Positions 42,697 through 50,352 of a stretch of 56,125 nucleotides of DNA are shown piece after piece. Position 1 is the stretch's first letter. Each line of letters begins with the position of its first letter. The translations under genes were made by a program, and so were the position numbers. The notes under the pieces were generated by a model. That model saw only the letters and a list, made by a program, of their open reading frames with translations, made no database searches and had not been told where the DNA came from. The DNA is from Arthrobacter sp. Y81 (GTDB taxonomy: Bacteria; Actinomycetota; Actinomycetes; Actinomycetales; Micrococcaceae): contig NZ_PJIL01000024.1 in assembly GCF_002929335.1 (NCBI RefSeq), forward strand, positions 1-56,125. The letters run 5' to 3'.

Positions 42697-43180
42697 GTCA
42701 AATCGTGACTGGGCAGGATCCCGCCACGATCACGCCGTGGACCTTGCAGTTGCGCCAACTATCGGCGATTGTGCTCCGGGAAACCCCTTTGTCGTCGAGG
42801 ACCATCAACAGGTGCGTTCCTCTATCACCATGCTGATCGTCATCTCACCGGCAGGCGGCATATGAAACTAACACTGGAGACTGCTCCGAGCCTTCTGCCC
42901 GCGTGCTTGACTCTGAAAAGCTGCCACTCGTCCGGAGCTACTATGACCGAAAACGTCGTGAAGTAGTGAGGGGCAATAGCGCCCAGGGCCCACGGGGGAA
43001 ATGGCCAACTATTCGGTTACCTAGAGCCGGAAGAAGAACGCCAGCCGGACCAGACAAGCAGATTCAAGGTGTCCGGCAGGGAACCGCAGAAGTTGCCTCA
43101 GCCAAACCCGTGCATCCGCTTGCCTCCAATACTGTGGCTGTCTCCACCGGAGGGACTTCGGATCGGCCGTCGCCTGACTT
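42697..43180. other. Region without a recognisable gene
   Basis: About 480 bp between the second GAF regulator and the junction with the foreign block. Only short frames without motifs are present. The composition is mixed, consistent with a recombination scar. Confidence 0.4.
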
Positions 43181-43374
43181 CTATTTTTCAGAGGGCGCGT
43201 TGAAGGAGTGAAGCAATGAAGTAAATGCCCGGAGGTCGTCAATCGACCAGTCTTTAGTTCGTTCGAAGAACGTGGTCCCTCGAAGGTCGAGCGCGTCGAC
43301 GACACGCGACTCACCAACCGAAGTGAGCGAGGCTTTGACTGCGCGACGATCGGCGGGATCTGGAGACGGTACGA
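43181..43374 (-). pseudogene. C-terminal fragment of a probable transcriptional regulator
   Basis: The last ~65 codons of a protein, ending at TAG. The tail reads VGESRVVDALDLRGTTFFER followed by a WSIDDLRAF helix and LLHSFNAP. The pattern resembles the C-terminal helices of MarR-type regulators, but I cannot assign it firmly. No start or DNA-binding domain precedes it. At about 43375-43380 the sequence changes abruptly to the middle of a truncated amidohydrolase in another frame. Confidence 0.35.
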
Positions 43375-43380
43375 ATAAAG

Positions 43381-43572
43381 TGTGTCGGTGAGCACCCGGG
43401 CCGGATCGCTCATCGCCTCGGTCTCGATGGACAGCGGCAGCTCACCGAGATGCAGCTGGCCGTCGCGGCCGTGAAGTCCCGGCAGCGGGGACCCCGGCGG
43501 CAGCCCGAAGAGTTCCGCCGGCAGCCAGTGCGCGTGAATGTCGATGGGCCCGGGCCGAATTGCGGTGGTCAT
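43381..43572 (-). pseudogene. Truncated ACMSD-type amidohydrolase (N-terminal 64 codons)
   Basis: The first 64 residues match the amidohydrolase at 34608 closely: DIHAHWLPAELFGLPPGSP, a GQLHLGELPLSIETEAMSD segment, and then loss of homology. The first metal-binding HAH is kept; all later ligands are missing. The ATG overlaps the TGA of the ABC ATPase gene (ATGA), so it was the next gene of that operon. The break at about 43380 is the edge of the imported block. Confidence 0.75.
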
Positions 43573-44318
43573 GCGACGACGGCCTGACGCGCTTCGAGCG
43601 CCTCGAACCGGGCCAGGACCTCGGCCTGCAGCATCGCGACGGCCGGATCGGAGGCCTTGCGGGGACGCGGCAGGTCGACGTCGATGATCTCGTGGATGCG
43701 GCCGCCGGGCTCGAGAACCACGATGCGATCGGACAATTGGACTGCTTCGGTGACGTCATGCGTGACGAACATGACGGTGCGCCGCGACTCCAGCCACAGG
43801 CGCTCCAGGTGTTCGCGCAGTGTCCGGGAGGTCATCGCGTCGAGGTGGGAGAACGGCTCGTCCATCAGGAGCACATCGGGCTCCACCGCGAACGCCCGCG
43901 CGATGCCGATACGCTGCTGCTGTCCGCCGGACAGCTGAGCCGGGTAGCGGTCGGCGCAGTGGCTCAGCCCCACCAGGTCCAGGTAGTGCCGGGCCCGCTC
44001 CTCCCAGCCGGCCCGCTCGTGTTGCACGAAGCCGAGATTGGCCATCACCGTGCGCCACGGCAGCAACCGGGCGTCCTGGAACACGTAGCCGATGCGGGCG
44101 TCGTCGTCTGCTGAGCGCAGGTTCACCGTGCCCGAGGTATGGGTCTCGATGCCGGAGACGATGTTGAGCAGGGTGGTCTTGCCGCTGCCCGAGGGGCCGA
44201 CGACGGAGACGAACGTCTCGCCGGAGATCGTCAGGTCGATACCGTCGATGACGCGGGTGCGGTTGCCTTGCCGATCGTGGAAGTCCTTGACCAGATCACG
44301 AATTTCGATGGAACCCAA
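43569..44318 (-). CDS. ABC transporter ATP-binding protein, NitT/TauT type
   Basis: A 249-residue ATPase of the SsuB/TauB group. Walker A is GPSGSGKTT (about residues 39-47), then the Q-loop GYVFQDARLLPWRTV, the signature LSGGQQQR, Walker B VLLMDEP and the H-loop FVTHD. The TTG start at 44318 has GAGAGG upstream and removes an implausible Arg-rich extension. It energises uptake by the two permeases encoded upstream. Codon choice is more strongly GC than in the neighbouring catabolic cluster. Confidence 0.88.
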   Translation of the reverse strand: MGSIEIRDLVKDFHDRQGNRTRVIDGIDLTISGETFVSVVGPSGSGKTTLLNIVSGIETHTSGTVNLRSADDDARIGYVFQDARLLPWRTVMANLGFVQHERAGWEERARHYLDLVGLSHCADRYPAQLSGGQQQRIGIARAFAVEPDVLLMDEPFSHLDAMTSRTLREHLERLWLESRRTVMFVTHDVTEAVQLSDRIVVLEPGGRIHEIIDVDLPRPRKASDPAVAMLQAEVLARFEALEARQAVVA

Positions 44319-44344
44319 GGGTTTGCCTCTCGTAGTTGGGGGGG

Positions 44345-45139
44345 TTAGGCCGAGCGCCAGCGGGTCGCGTAGCGCTCGATGGGGCCGAGGAGCACGAGGT
44401 CGGCGATGACGAGCAGCAGGATGAACACCAGCACCCAGGCGAAGAACCCGTCGAGCTGATTGGCGTCGTACCAGTACCGGGACCGCCATCCGACACCGGA
44501 GGTGGAGCCGAACCATTCCGCCAGCAGCAGACCGTTCCAGGCGCTCATGATGGCGAACCGGACGGCCGCCACGGTGGAGCCGGCGACGGCGGGGGCCACG
44601 ATGTGGCGCAGGATGTGCCCTCGAGGGACGCCGAACGACCGTGCCATCAAGACCAGATCAGCGGGTACCGCGCGGGTGGCCTTGGCGATGTTGACGATGA
44701 CGAACGGCAGCCCGGACAGGAACACCGTCACCACCGGCGTGAGCCAGCCGAAGCCGAACCACATGGTGGTCAACAGTGCCCAGATCACCGCGGGAATCGC
44801 CAGGGCGGCGGCGTTGAGATCGGAGAACGCCAGATCGGCCAGCTTCGACATGCCCATCAGCACGCCGATCACCGCACCCACCACCAGCGCCAGGACCAAT
44901 CCCAGGACGAAGCGGTTCATGCTGATGGCCAGGTTGTGCCACAGTTCGCCGATCGCGGCCTCGGAGACCAGGCGCTCGACAGTCTGCACCGGTGAGGGCA
45001 CCCGGTTGCCGACGAGCACCGCGATCTGCCAGACCGCGAGGATGCTGAGCAGCGCCGCTGTGACGGCAATGGCCGACATGCCCTGGGTTTTCAGGTGACG
45101 CTGCCAGGCCGGCAGTTCGGTGGGAATGGTCACGGTCAT
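44345..45139 (-). CDS. ABC transporter permease, NitT/TauT type
   Basis: A 264-residue membrane component with about six helices. The cytoplasmic EAA-type loop is visible as MARSFGVPRGHILRHIVAPA (about residues 163-182). The ATG at 45139 overlaps the stop of the next permease gene (ATGA) and has AAGGA upstream. It pairs with the 45136 permease as a heterodimer in a SsuC/TauC-like importer. Confidence 0.87.
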   Translation of the reverse strand: MTVTIPTELPAWQRHLKTQGMSAIAVTAALLSILAVWQIAVLVGNRVPSPVQTVERLVSEAAIGELWHNLAISMNRFVLGLVLALVVGAVIGVLMGMSKLADLAFSDLNAAALAIPAVIWALLTTMWFGFGWLTPVVTVFLSGLPFVIVNIAKATRAVPADLVLMARSFGVPRGHILRHIVAPAVAGSTVAAVRFAIMSAWNGLLLAEWFGSTSGVGWRSRYWYDANQLDGFFAWVLVFILLLVIADLVLLGPIERYATRWRSA

Positions 45140-45972
45140 GCGAGGTCCTTCCGCCATGCGAAGAATCGAGTTTCAAGGTAGGCGAGACCGCGCTCGATGA
45201 GGATCATGGTGATGATGAAAAGTGTTGTCCAGGCCAGCATGTCGGCAACTTGGAACTCCTGGTAGGCCTTGCGGATCATGAAGCCAACCCCGTCGCTGGC
45301 CCCGAACACTTCGGTGAGCGCCTCGACCTTCCACGCCATCGCAAAGCCATACCGCACTCCGGCGAAGACGAAGGTGGCCAACGCCGGCAGGTAGAGATGG
45401 CGGAGCACGTCTCGGCGGTTGCGGTTGAATGCCTCGCACATCGCCAGCAGGTTGCCGTCGACCGAGCGCACCCCCTCGGCGACGTTCATCGCGATGAACG
45501 GCAGCGCCACCAGCGCTGAGACCACGATGGGTCCGCCGGCGCCGACCCCGAAGATCAGCAACCCGAAGACCGCGTACGTCAGACCCGGCATGTTGCCGAG
45601 CACGAACAGCGGCAACGAGAAGTAGGAGGTCATGAATTTGCTTCTGCCCATGGCGAATCCGATGACTAGGCCGCCCACCATGGCGATCAGGAAACCGGCC
45701 GCGATCTTGGAAATGCTCGACGCGAAGTTGGTGAACGCCTCGCCGGACATGGTGATCTGGATGACCTGCTCGAGCACCTCCGCCGGCCGCGGCAGGATCG
45801 GATCGTTGACCCAGGCGGCCACCGCCGCCCAGCCGCCGATCGCCACGATCAACGCGATGCCCGAGACCACCCACTGGCGTGGCCCGGTCGGTTGTCCGGG
45901 GTTCTTGCTCCACCGACCCCGGGGCGCCGGTTGTTCCGCCCCCGTTGCCGGCGGAGTGATCGTCTGGGTCAC
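45136..45972 (-). CDS. ABC transporter permease, NitT/TauT type
   Basis: A 278-residue permease. A Pro-rich cytoplasmic N-terminus of ~40 residues precedes the membrane helices. The EAA loop reads MCEAFNRNRRDVLRHLYLPA (about residues 188-207). The GTG start at 45972 overlaps the TGA of the binding-protein gene and has AAGGAG at good spacing. It belongs to the same four-gene transporter operon. Confidence 0.87.
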   Translation of the reverse strand: MTQTITPPATGAEQPAPRGRWSKNPGQPTGPRQWVVSGIALIVAIGGWAAVAAWVNDPILPRPAEVLEQVIQITMSGEAFTNFASSISKIAAGFLIAMVGGLVIGFAMGRSKFMTSYFSLPLFVLGNMPGLTYAVFGLLIFGVGAGGPIVVSALVALPFIAMNVAEGVRSVDGNLLAMCEAFNRNRRDVLRHLYLPALATFVFAGVRYGFAMAWKVEALTEVFGASDGVGFMIRKAYQEFQVADMLAWTTLFIITMILIERGLAYLETRFFAWRKDLA

Positions 45973-47036
45973 TGGTGCACTCCTTGAGTCGGCAGGAACT
46001 GCGGATCCTTGATGTCGTCGCCGATGATCCCGGTGCTGCGCATCAGGTCGAAGATCGAACTCTCGTCCTCTGCCCACTTCTGATCGAAGCGCACCTCGTT
46101 GACCACCCAGTCGTGTTCAGCCACATACTTTTTCATGAACTCGATGTCTTCGGGCGTGGCGACGGCGAAGTGCTGGGGATACATCTCGATCATCTCTTCA
46201 CGATGTTTCTGCCATTCGGCGAGGCCGCGGTCCCACAGATCCAGAAACGCCGACACTTCGTCAGGATGTTCGTCAACCCAGTCCTTGCGCGCCACGAACA
46301 CGTTGCCCATGGGGCCGTCGTGGCCGGGTGCGTTGAGTTCGGCGAACAGGTCAGCCGAGGATTTCCCGTCGTAGAGCGGGCGCACCGAACCATCGCGCAA
46401 TTCACGGGCGGACAGATCGGGATAGCAGATGCAGGCATCGATCTCGCCGCGCGCCAACAGATTCGACAGGTTCTGGATATCGGCGACCACGACTTCGAAG
46501 TCGCCGTCAACCAGATTCATGTCGTGCATCTGCTTGATCAGGGCACTCCACACCAGCGTGCCCGAGACCGTGGTGAACACACCGAGTCGCTTGCCCCGCA
46601 GGTCTTCCAGGGACTGCGCCGGGTCGTCGGAGCGGACCAGGATGCGGCTGCGCTCGGCGTTGTAGCGGCCGATGATGACGGTCTCGCGCTGCGTCTGCTC
46701 CTCGAGGTAGGGAACCTCGAAGGACGCGGTGGAGATGATGTCGGCGTGACCGCCGGCGAACAGCCCGAATTCGTCCCAGGTGGCACTGGTTTCGATGCGG
46801 TAGCCCGTCTCGTCCTGCCACTCGTCGACCAAGCCGGTGTCGTGCATGTAGTCCCAGATGGGGTCCGGCGCGAAGGTGAAGCGGATCTCGCCGTCCTGGG
46901 CCGCCCGCGCCGACGCCGGGCCGCCGAGGCCGGCCGCGCAACCGGACGTGAAGACCGCCACTGATACTGCCGCCGCTGCGACCAGTGCGACCGTTCGTCG
47001 TATGCGTGTGTGCCTGATGTGTCTCTGTTGGCGCAC
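45969..47036 (-). CDS. Substrate-binding lipoprotein of the NitT/TauT ABC transporter
   Basis: A 355-residue exported binding protein. An Arg/His-rich N-terminus and a hydrophobic core lead to a lipobox TSGCAAG (Cys near residue 33). The mature part carries the two-lobe NMT1/SsuA-like fold (SFEVPYLEEQTQRETVIIGR, LRGKRLGVFTTVSGT, GEIDACICYPDLS). Family members bind nitrate, sulfonates, pyrimidines or aromatic acids. GTG 47036 is chosen because AGGAGG lies 5 bp upstream; GTG 47042 would be too close. Divergence from a GAF regulator links it to aromatic substrate uptake. Confidence 0.82.
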   Translation of the reverse strand: MRQQRHIRHTRIRRTVALVAAAAVSVAVFTSGCAAGLGGPASARAAQDGEIRFTFAPDPIWDYMHDTGLVDEWQDETGYRIETSATWDEFGLFAGGHADIISTASFEVPYLEEQTQRETVIIGRYNAERSRILVRSDDPAQSLEDLRGKRLGVFTTVSGTLVWSALIKQMHDMNLVDGDFEVVVADIQNLSNLLARGEIDACICYPDLSARELRDGSVRPLYDGKSSADLFAELNAPGHDGPMGNVFVARKDWVDEHPDEVSAFLDLWDRGLAEWQKHREEMIEMYPQHFAVATPEDIEFMKKYVAEHDWVVNEVRFDQKWAEDESSIFDLMRSTGIIGDDIKDPQFLPTQGVHQ

Positions 47037-47144
47037 AGTCACCTCCTTTGGTTCCTGTGACGGCTGTCACCGTCTTACCCACCACGATGCATGACCCAGA
47101 CCACCTCGAGCAATGTCTGAGAGCACACACCTATAATGGACTCT

Positions 47145-47843
47145 ATGTCGCGTCAGACACACCACCCGCACGTGCCGCTGGAGCGCTGGCTGGACGCCCT
47201 GGCAGACATCGGCGAGGCCGTCGGCGGAGACGAACCCGTCACCGACCTGCTGGACCGGGTGGCCCGCACCGCGTGCACTCTGTTCGGCTACGACTTCTGC
47301 GCGGTGTTCCTGCCCGACCACAGCGGAGCCGCGTTGACCATCGTCGGCTCACACGGGCTGTCCGCCGACTACGTCGCCCAAGTCAACGCCGACCGACCCA
47401 TCCTGCTCGACGTGCACAGCGCCGAGGAGGCACCCACCAGCGTCGCCTTCCGCACCGGCGACGTCGTCGCCCTGGAGGACATCGAACGCGTACCCGGCAT
47501 CGGGCCGTGGGGCGGAGTCGCCCACGAGCAGGGGTACCGGGCGCTGGTCTCGGTGCCGCTACGCCGCAGCGGCCGCGTCGTCGGAGCGCTCAACGGCTAT
47601 CACGCCGCGCCGCACCGGTTCGACCACGCTGAGATCAGCCTGGTGAACGCGATGGCCACCCAGGCGGCCGTCGCCTTGGGCACCGCGCAGTTACGCGCCG
47701 GCGAGCAGGACGCCATCCGCGAACTGCGCCGGGCCGAGGAGGTACACGCACTACTGACCGCGACGGCGTTGCGCGGCGAGGGGGTGGCCGGCGTGGCCGC
47801 CGCGCTGGCCGAACTGCTGGGTGCACCGGTTCGACCACGCTGA
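47145..47843 (+). pseudogene. Truncated GAF-domain regulator (paralogue 3)
   Basis: The first ~230 residues of a third GAF/PucR-type regulator, beginning MSRQTHHPHVPLERWLDALAD. The GAF part aligns with the 40795 and 28083 proteins (YDFCAVFLPDHSG, GYRALVSVPLRR, VVGALNGYHAAP). It stops at AALAELLGAPVRPR, where a second copy of internal sequence has been joined. The middle domain and DNA-binding helix are lost. A TATAAT box at 47132-47137 lies 7 bp before the ATG at 47145, which suggests leaderless transcription. It is divergent from the ABC operon. Confidence 0.75.
47612..47758 (+). repeat. 147-bp exact direct repeat, copy 1
   Basis: This is the native copy inside the GAF regulator. It is identical over its whole length to 47823-47969, with a 64-bp spacer. 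The short word GCACCGGTTCG at the start of both copies suggests microhomology at the junction. Confidence 0.85.
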
Positions 47844-47969
47844 GATCAGCCTGGTGAACGCGATGGCCACCCAGGCGGCCGTCGCCTTGGGCACCGCGCA
47901 GTTACGCGCCGGCGAGCAGGACGCCATCCGCGAACTGCGCCGGGCCGAGGAGGTACACGCACTACTGAC
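47823..47969 (+). repeat. 147-bp exact direct repeat, copy 2
   Basis: This is the duplicated segment, out of frame with the regulator it interrupts. Unrelated sequence begins immediately after it at 47970. Full identity implies a recent event or an assembly artefact. Confidence 0.85.
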
Positions 47970-48080
47970 AACCAAACCGTAGTGGTGGGCAACCCTGACG
48001 GCGGCCAGGACACGCTGCCGTTCGAGACGTTCCAATCCACGAACATCAACCAGTACATCGCCATACCGGCATACCCCTAG
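47967..48080 (+). pseudogene. C-terminal tail of an unidentified protein
   Basis: A 37-codon open frame to a TAG, reading DNQTVVVGNPDGGQDTLPFE and ending NQYIAIPAYP. The composition is protein-like and unlike the regulator frame. It appears to be the 3' end of a different gene joined to the duplicated segment. The family is not recognised. Confidence 0.35.
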
Positions 48081-48526
48081 AACCGGACGGCGGAGCCCCC
48101 GCCGCAGTGACAGCGGCAGGAGACGCATCTCTGCCTGAGCAGCTCAACGATACTTTCGGCGCGCTCCTGAGCCTGGATGTTTAAGGGCAGGCTGTCCCTC
48201 TACAAGCCTCGGCTCTTAACACGAGTTCCGACAGTTCCCCATTCGGGCGCGGGCAGTAGGTCCACTATAGGAGGCGCGCCTCAGGCATCCCTGGGGCCGG
48301 CTTCGGTATCATCGTCGGGCGGCCCATGCCAGCGCTGCGACGATGTGTCCTTCGATGGGAAGTGCAGTGCACATGGTGCTGATGGGCGTCGGCGGTGGCT
48401 TTACTGCATCTGGGGGTCGGTGGGCCGGATTCACGACTTCATGACTCCAGCTTTCTCACAGCGAAAGCCTCGATTACTTCGCGTTAGGGACTCCCGCTGC
48501 CGCCAAGGCGGCCGACGAAAGACCGG
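48081..48526. other. Region without a recognisable gene
   Basis: About 450 bp after the chimeric junction. Several short frames exist but none shows a domain. It is probably degraded. Confidence 0.4.
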
Positions 48527-48709
48527 TTATCGGTGCGCAAAGGTCACAGGGTTACGATCTATGACCGATCTGGGTGCGCTTCCTCGGCTGCTGATGCTCA
48601 GCGCACCGCCCAGCAGCAGGGTGAAGGTCCGGGCAAGCCGGTCCGGTTCGTCGGCACCGGCGCGTCGGGCAAGGTCCGCGACAGTGGCGAGTAGCTCATT
48701 ATCGTCCAC
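48527..48709 (-). pseudogene. Possible TetR-type regulator C-terminal fragment
   Basis: A 60-codon frame whose first ~40 residues (ELLATVADLARRAGADEPDR, then LARTFTLLLGGALSIS) match the pattern of TetR C-terminal helices, where LARQLxLLLDGA is common. No helix-turn-helix domain is found next to it. It is treated as a fragment with limited confidence. Confidence 0.3.
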
Positions 48710-48732
48710 GCACAGTCAGACAAAGCCGGAAA

Positions 48733-48978
48733 TCAGGCCGCCGCCACCACATTACACCCCGGCCCGGCGTGCTCCTCGCGGAAGGGCCGTGGCGCACCGG
48801 AGGAGTGATCCACAACGAGCCCCATTGCCGCGTTTTCACGCACAGCCGCTATGCCCTCCACAACGTCCCTAATCGTCGTAAACTTCGGTGAGACCGCCAC
48901 CTCTGTGCCGTCCTGTGCGGTCAGCCGGAAGAGGAATGATCCCCCGCCCGATTGGAGAATTTCAAACGTGCCAGCCAT
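48733..48978 (-). CDS. DUF1508 (YegP-like) protein
   Basis: An 81-residue protein with ATG at 48978. The DUF1508 pattern is clear: AGTFEILQSGGGSFLFRLTA, then a KFTTIRDVVEGIAAVRENA helix. The fold is a small alpha/beta unit found alone or in tandem; its function is unknown, although E. coli YegP is stress associated. A C-terminal extension GAPRPFREEHAGPGCN is not typical. Confidence 0.75.
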   Translation of the reverse strand: MAGTFEILQSGGGSFLFRLTAQDGTEVAVSPKFTTIRDVVEGIAAVRENAAMGLVVDHSSGAPRPFREEHAGPGCNVVAAA

Positions 48979-49140
48979 CGTTATTGCCCACCCTGCATCC
49001 TTGCAACCATTGCATCGGCCCGTTGGGTCACGGAGTGTGATCCGGCCAACATAAGAGTATCCCGGGCATTCTCCGCTAAGGACGCCACTGGCGTGTGCGT
49101 GCGCCGATGGAGCCGACGGTCGCTGCGAGGCCGTCATCCG

Positions 49141-49345
49141 AAACACGCACCTTATTCCTACCGCCTCGCCCGCAGAACTGACAGACAAGCCCTGTGTCGC
49201 GGGGCCTTCCACTCCGTCCCCGATCTCCTTGCCGCCATCGAGAACGACCTCGCCGTCCACGACAACGAACCAAAACCCCTCATCTGGACCACGACCGCCG
49301 AGAGCATCCTGGATACACTCGCCGCGGCCGCGTCGCACCCCAATC
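49141..49345 (+). pseudogene. IS630-family transposase C-terminal remnant
   Basis: The frame from 49141 includes RGAFHSVPDLLAAIENDLAV, HDNEPKPLIWTTTAESIL and the trailing helix, which is the conserved end of IS630 transposases. Just before it the expected AELTDK segment is present in a different frame, so a frameshift as well as truncation has occurred. The DDE domain upstream is missing. Confidence 0.65.
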
Positions 49346-49457
49346 CGTCAAACAAAACTGGGATAGACCACCAGGAACCAGTGACGATATTCGGGTTTAC
49401 GATGAAAATGTCCTACCGGGACGACCCGGCGGACCGTCCATCGATAGGGGAATCATC

Positions 49458-49634
49458 ATGGGTTTGGGTGACAAGATCAAGCACGCTGCCGAGAAAGTCG
49501 GCGGCAAGGGCAAGGAAGCCGCCGGCAAAGCCACCGGTGACGAAAGCCTGGAAGCCGAAGGTAAGACCGATCAGGCCAAGGCGAGCATGAAGCAGGCCGG
49601 CGAGAAGATCAAAGACGCCTTCAAGAAGCACTGA
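49458..49634 (+). CDS. CsbD family stress protein
   Basis: A 58-residue CsbD-like protein, highly charged and Lys/Ala/Gly-rich. It shows the typical repeats GLGDKIKHAAEKVGGKGKEA and EGKTDQAKASMKQAGEKIKD. CsbD proteins are controlled by general-stress sigma factors in Gram-positive bacteria and form helical bundles of uncertain function. GATAGGGGAA lies upstream of the ATG. Confidence 0.85.
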   Translation: MGLGDKIKHAAEKVGGKGKEAAGKATGDESLEAEGKTDQAKASMKQAGEKIKDAFKKH

Positions 49635-49742
49635 CCGGACACGCTGGGGCCAGAGGGACACCCTGCAGTACCCCTGGCCTCAGTGGCCCGTCCGGACCTG
49701 CACCGCTTTCGGCGAAGCTGCGCCTGAGCTGGCAACCGATAG

Positions 49743-50002
49743 TCAGTGGCCGCCCGGGGTCCTGCTGAACCGGTCGGTTGCGGCCCTGGTGGCCTGACCC
49801 GTCAGGACGTAGATAATGGCCCCGGTACCGGCCGCCGTGAGCGGGAACCAGATAATTCCCGGAACGCCCCTGCCCTGGTGTGCCTCTTTCTTCAGGGCCG
49901 GCTCTCCTGCCCTGCCGGACCGCGCAGTGTCCACCATTTTTTGGCCAGGAGCCCGGCCCCGAGCGTCGCTCCCAGTCCTGCCAGCTTCACCAGTACACTC
50001 AT
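49743..50002 (-). pseudogene. DUF4235 membrane protein with a frameshift
   Basis: The ATG at 50002 starts MSVLVKLAGLGATLGAGLLA, the first helix of DUF4235. At a run of six A residues (plus-strand T run 49937-49942) the frame is lost and stops after ESRP. One extra base would join it to the second frame (KMVDTARSGRAGEPALKKEA, GIIWFPLTAAGTGAIIYVLT, ATDRFSRTPGGH), which restores the family's second helix and usual end. It is either a real -1 frameshift or a homopolymer sequencing error. Confidence 0.6.
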
Positions 50003-50352
50003 GGCCGATCTCTCCGATCCAGCGGTCAGTTTGCCCGGCCCCTCGGCTAGCCGGCACTAGCCTCCGGAGTCTACGCCGGGGCGGCCGGCCGGGAAATGGG
50101 CAGAGGGAGGGCCGCACGCCACCCTCGCTCCGGAACGCTCCGGCCGGCGCTGTCGCATCCGTGTCACCGGGCCTGAGCCCCGGCGGTCGGGACACGTCCG
50201 GACAGGAATCTCCTCTGGACGCCCGGGCGTAGAAAGCATACTTGTTGAATTTGCTTGTCTTCGCGGACGCCCCGGCCTTAGCGTTCTGCTGGGAACACAG
50301 CGCAGAGGACCCGATGACAGGTCATGTTCCCTCAGATAAAGGAGCACGACGG

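Noticed and set aside
48733..49338. A 201-codon minus-strand protein
   Set aside because: Only the last 81 codons (from 48978) match a family (DUF1508). The upstream part is antisense to the IS630 relic.
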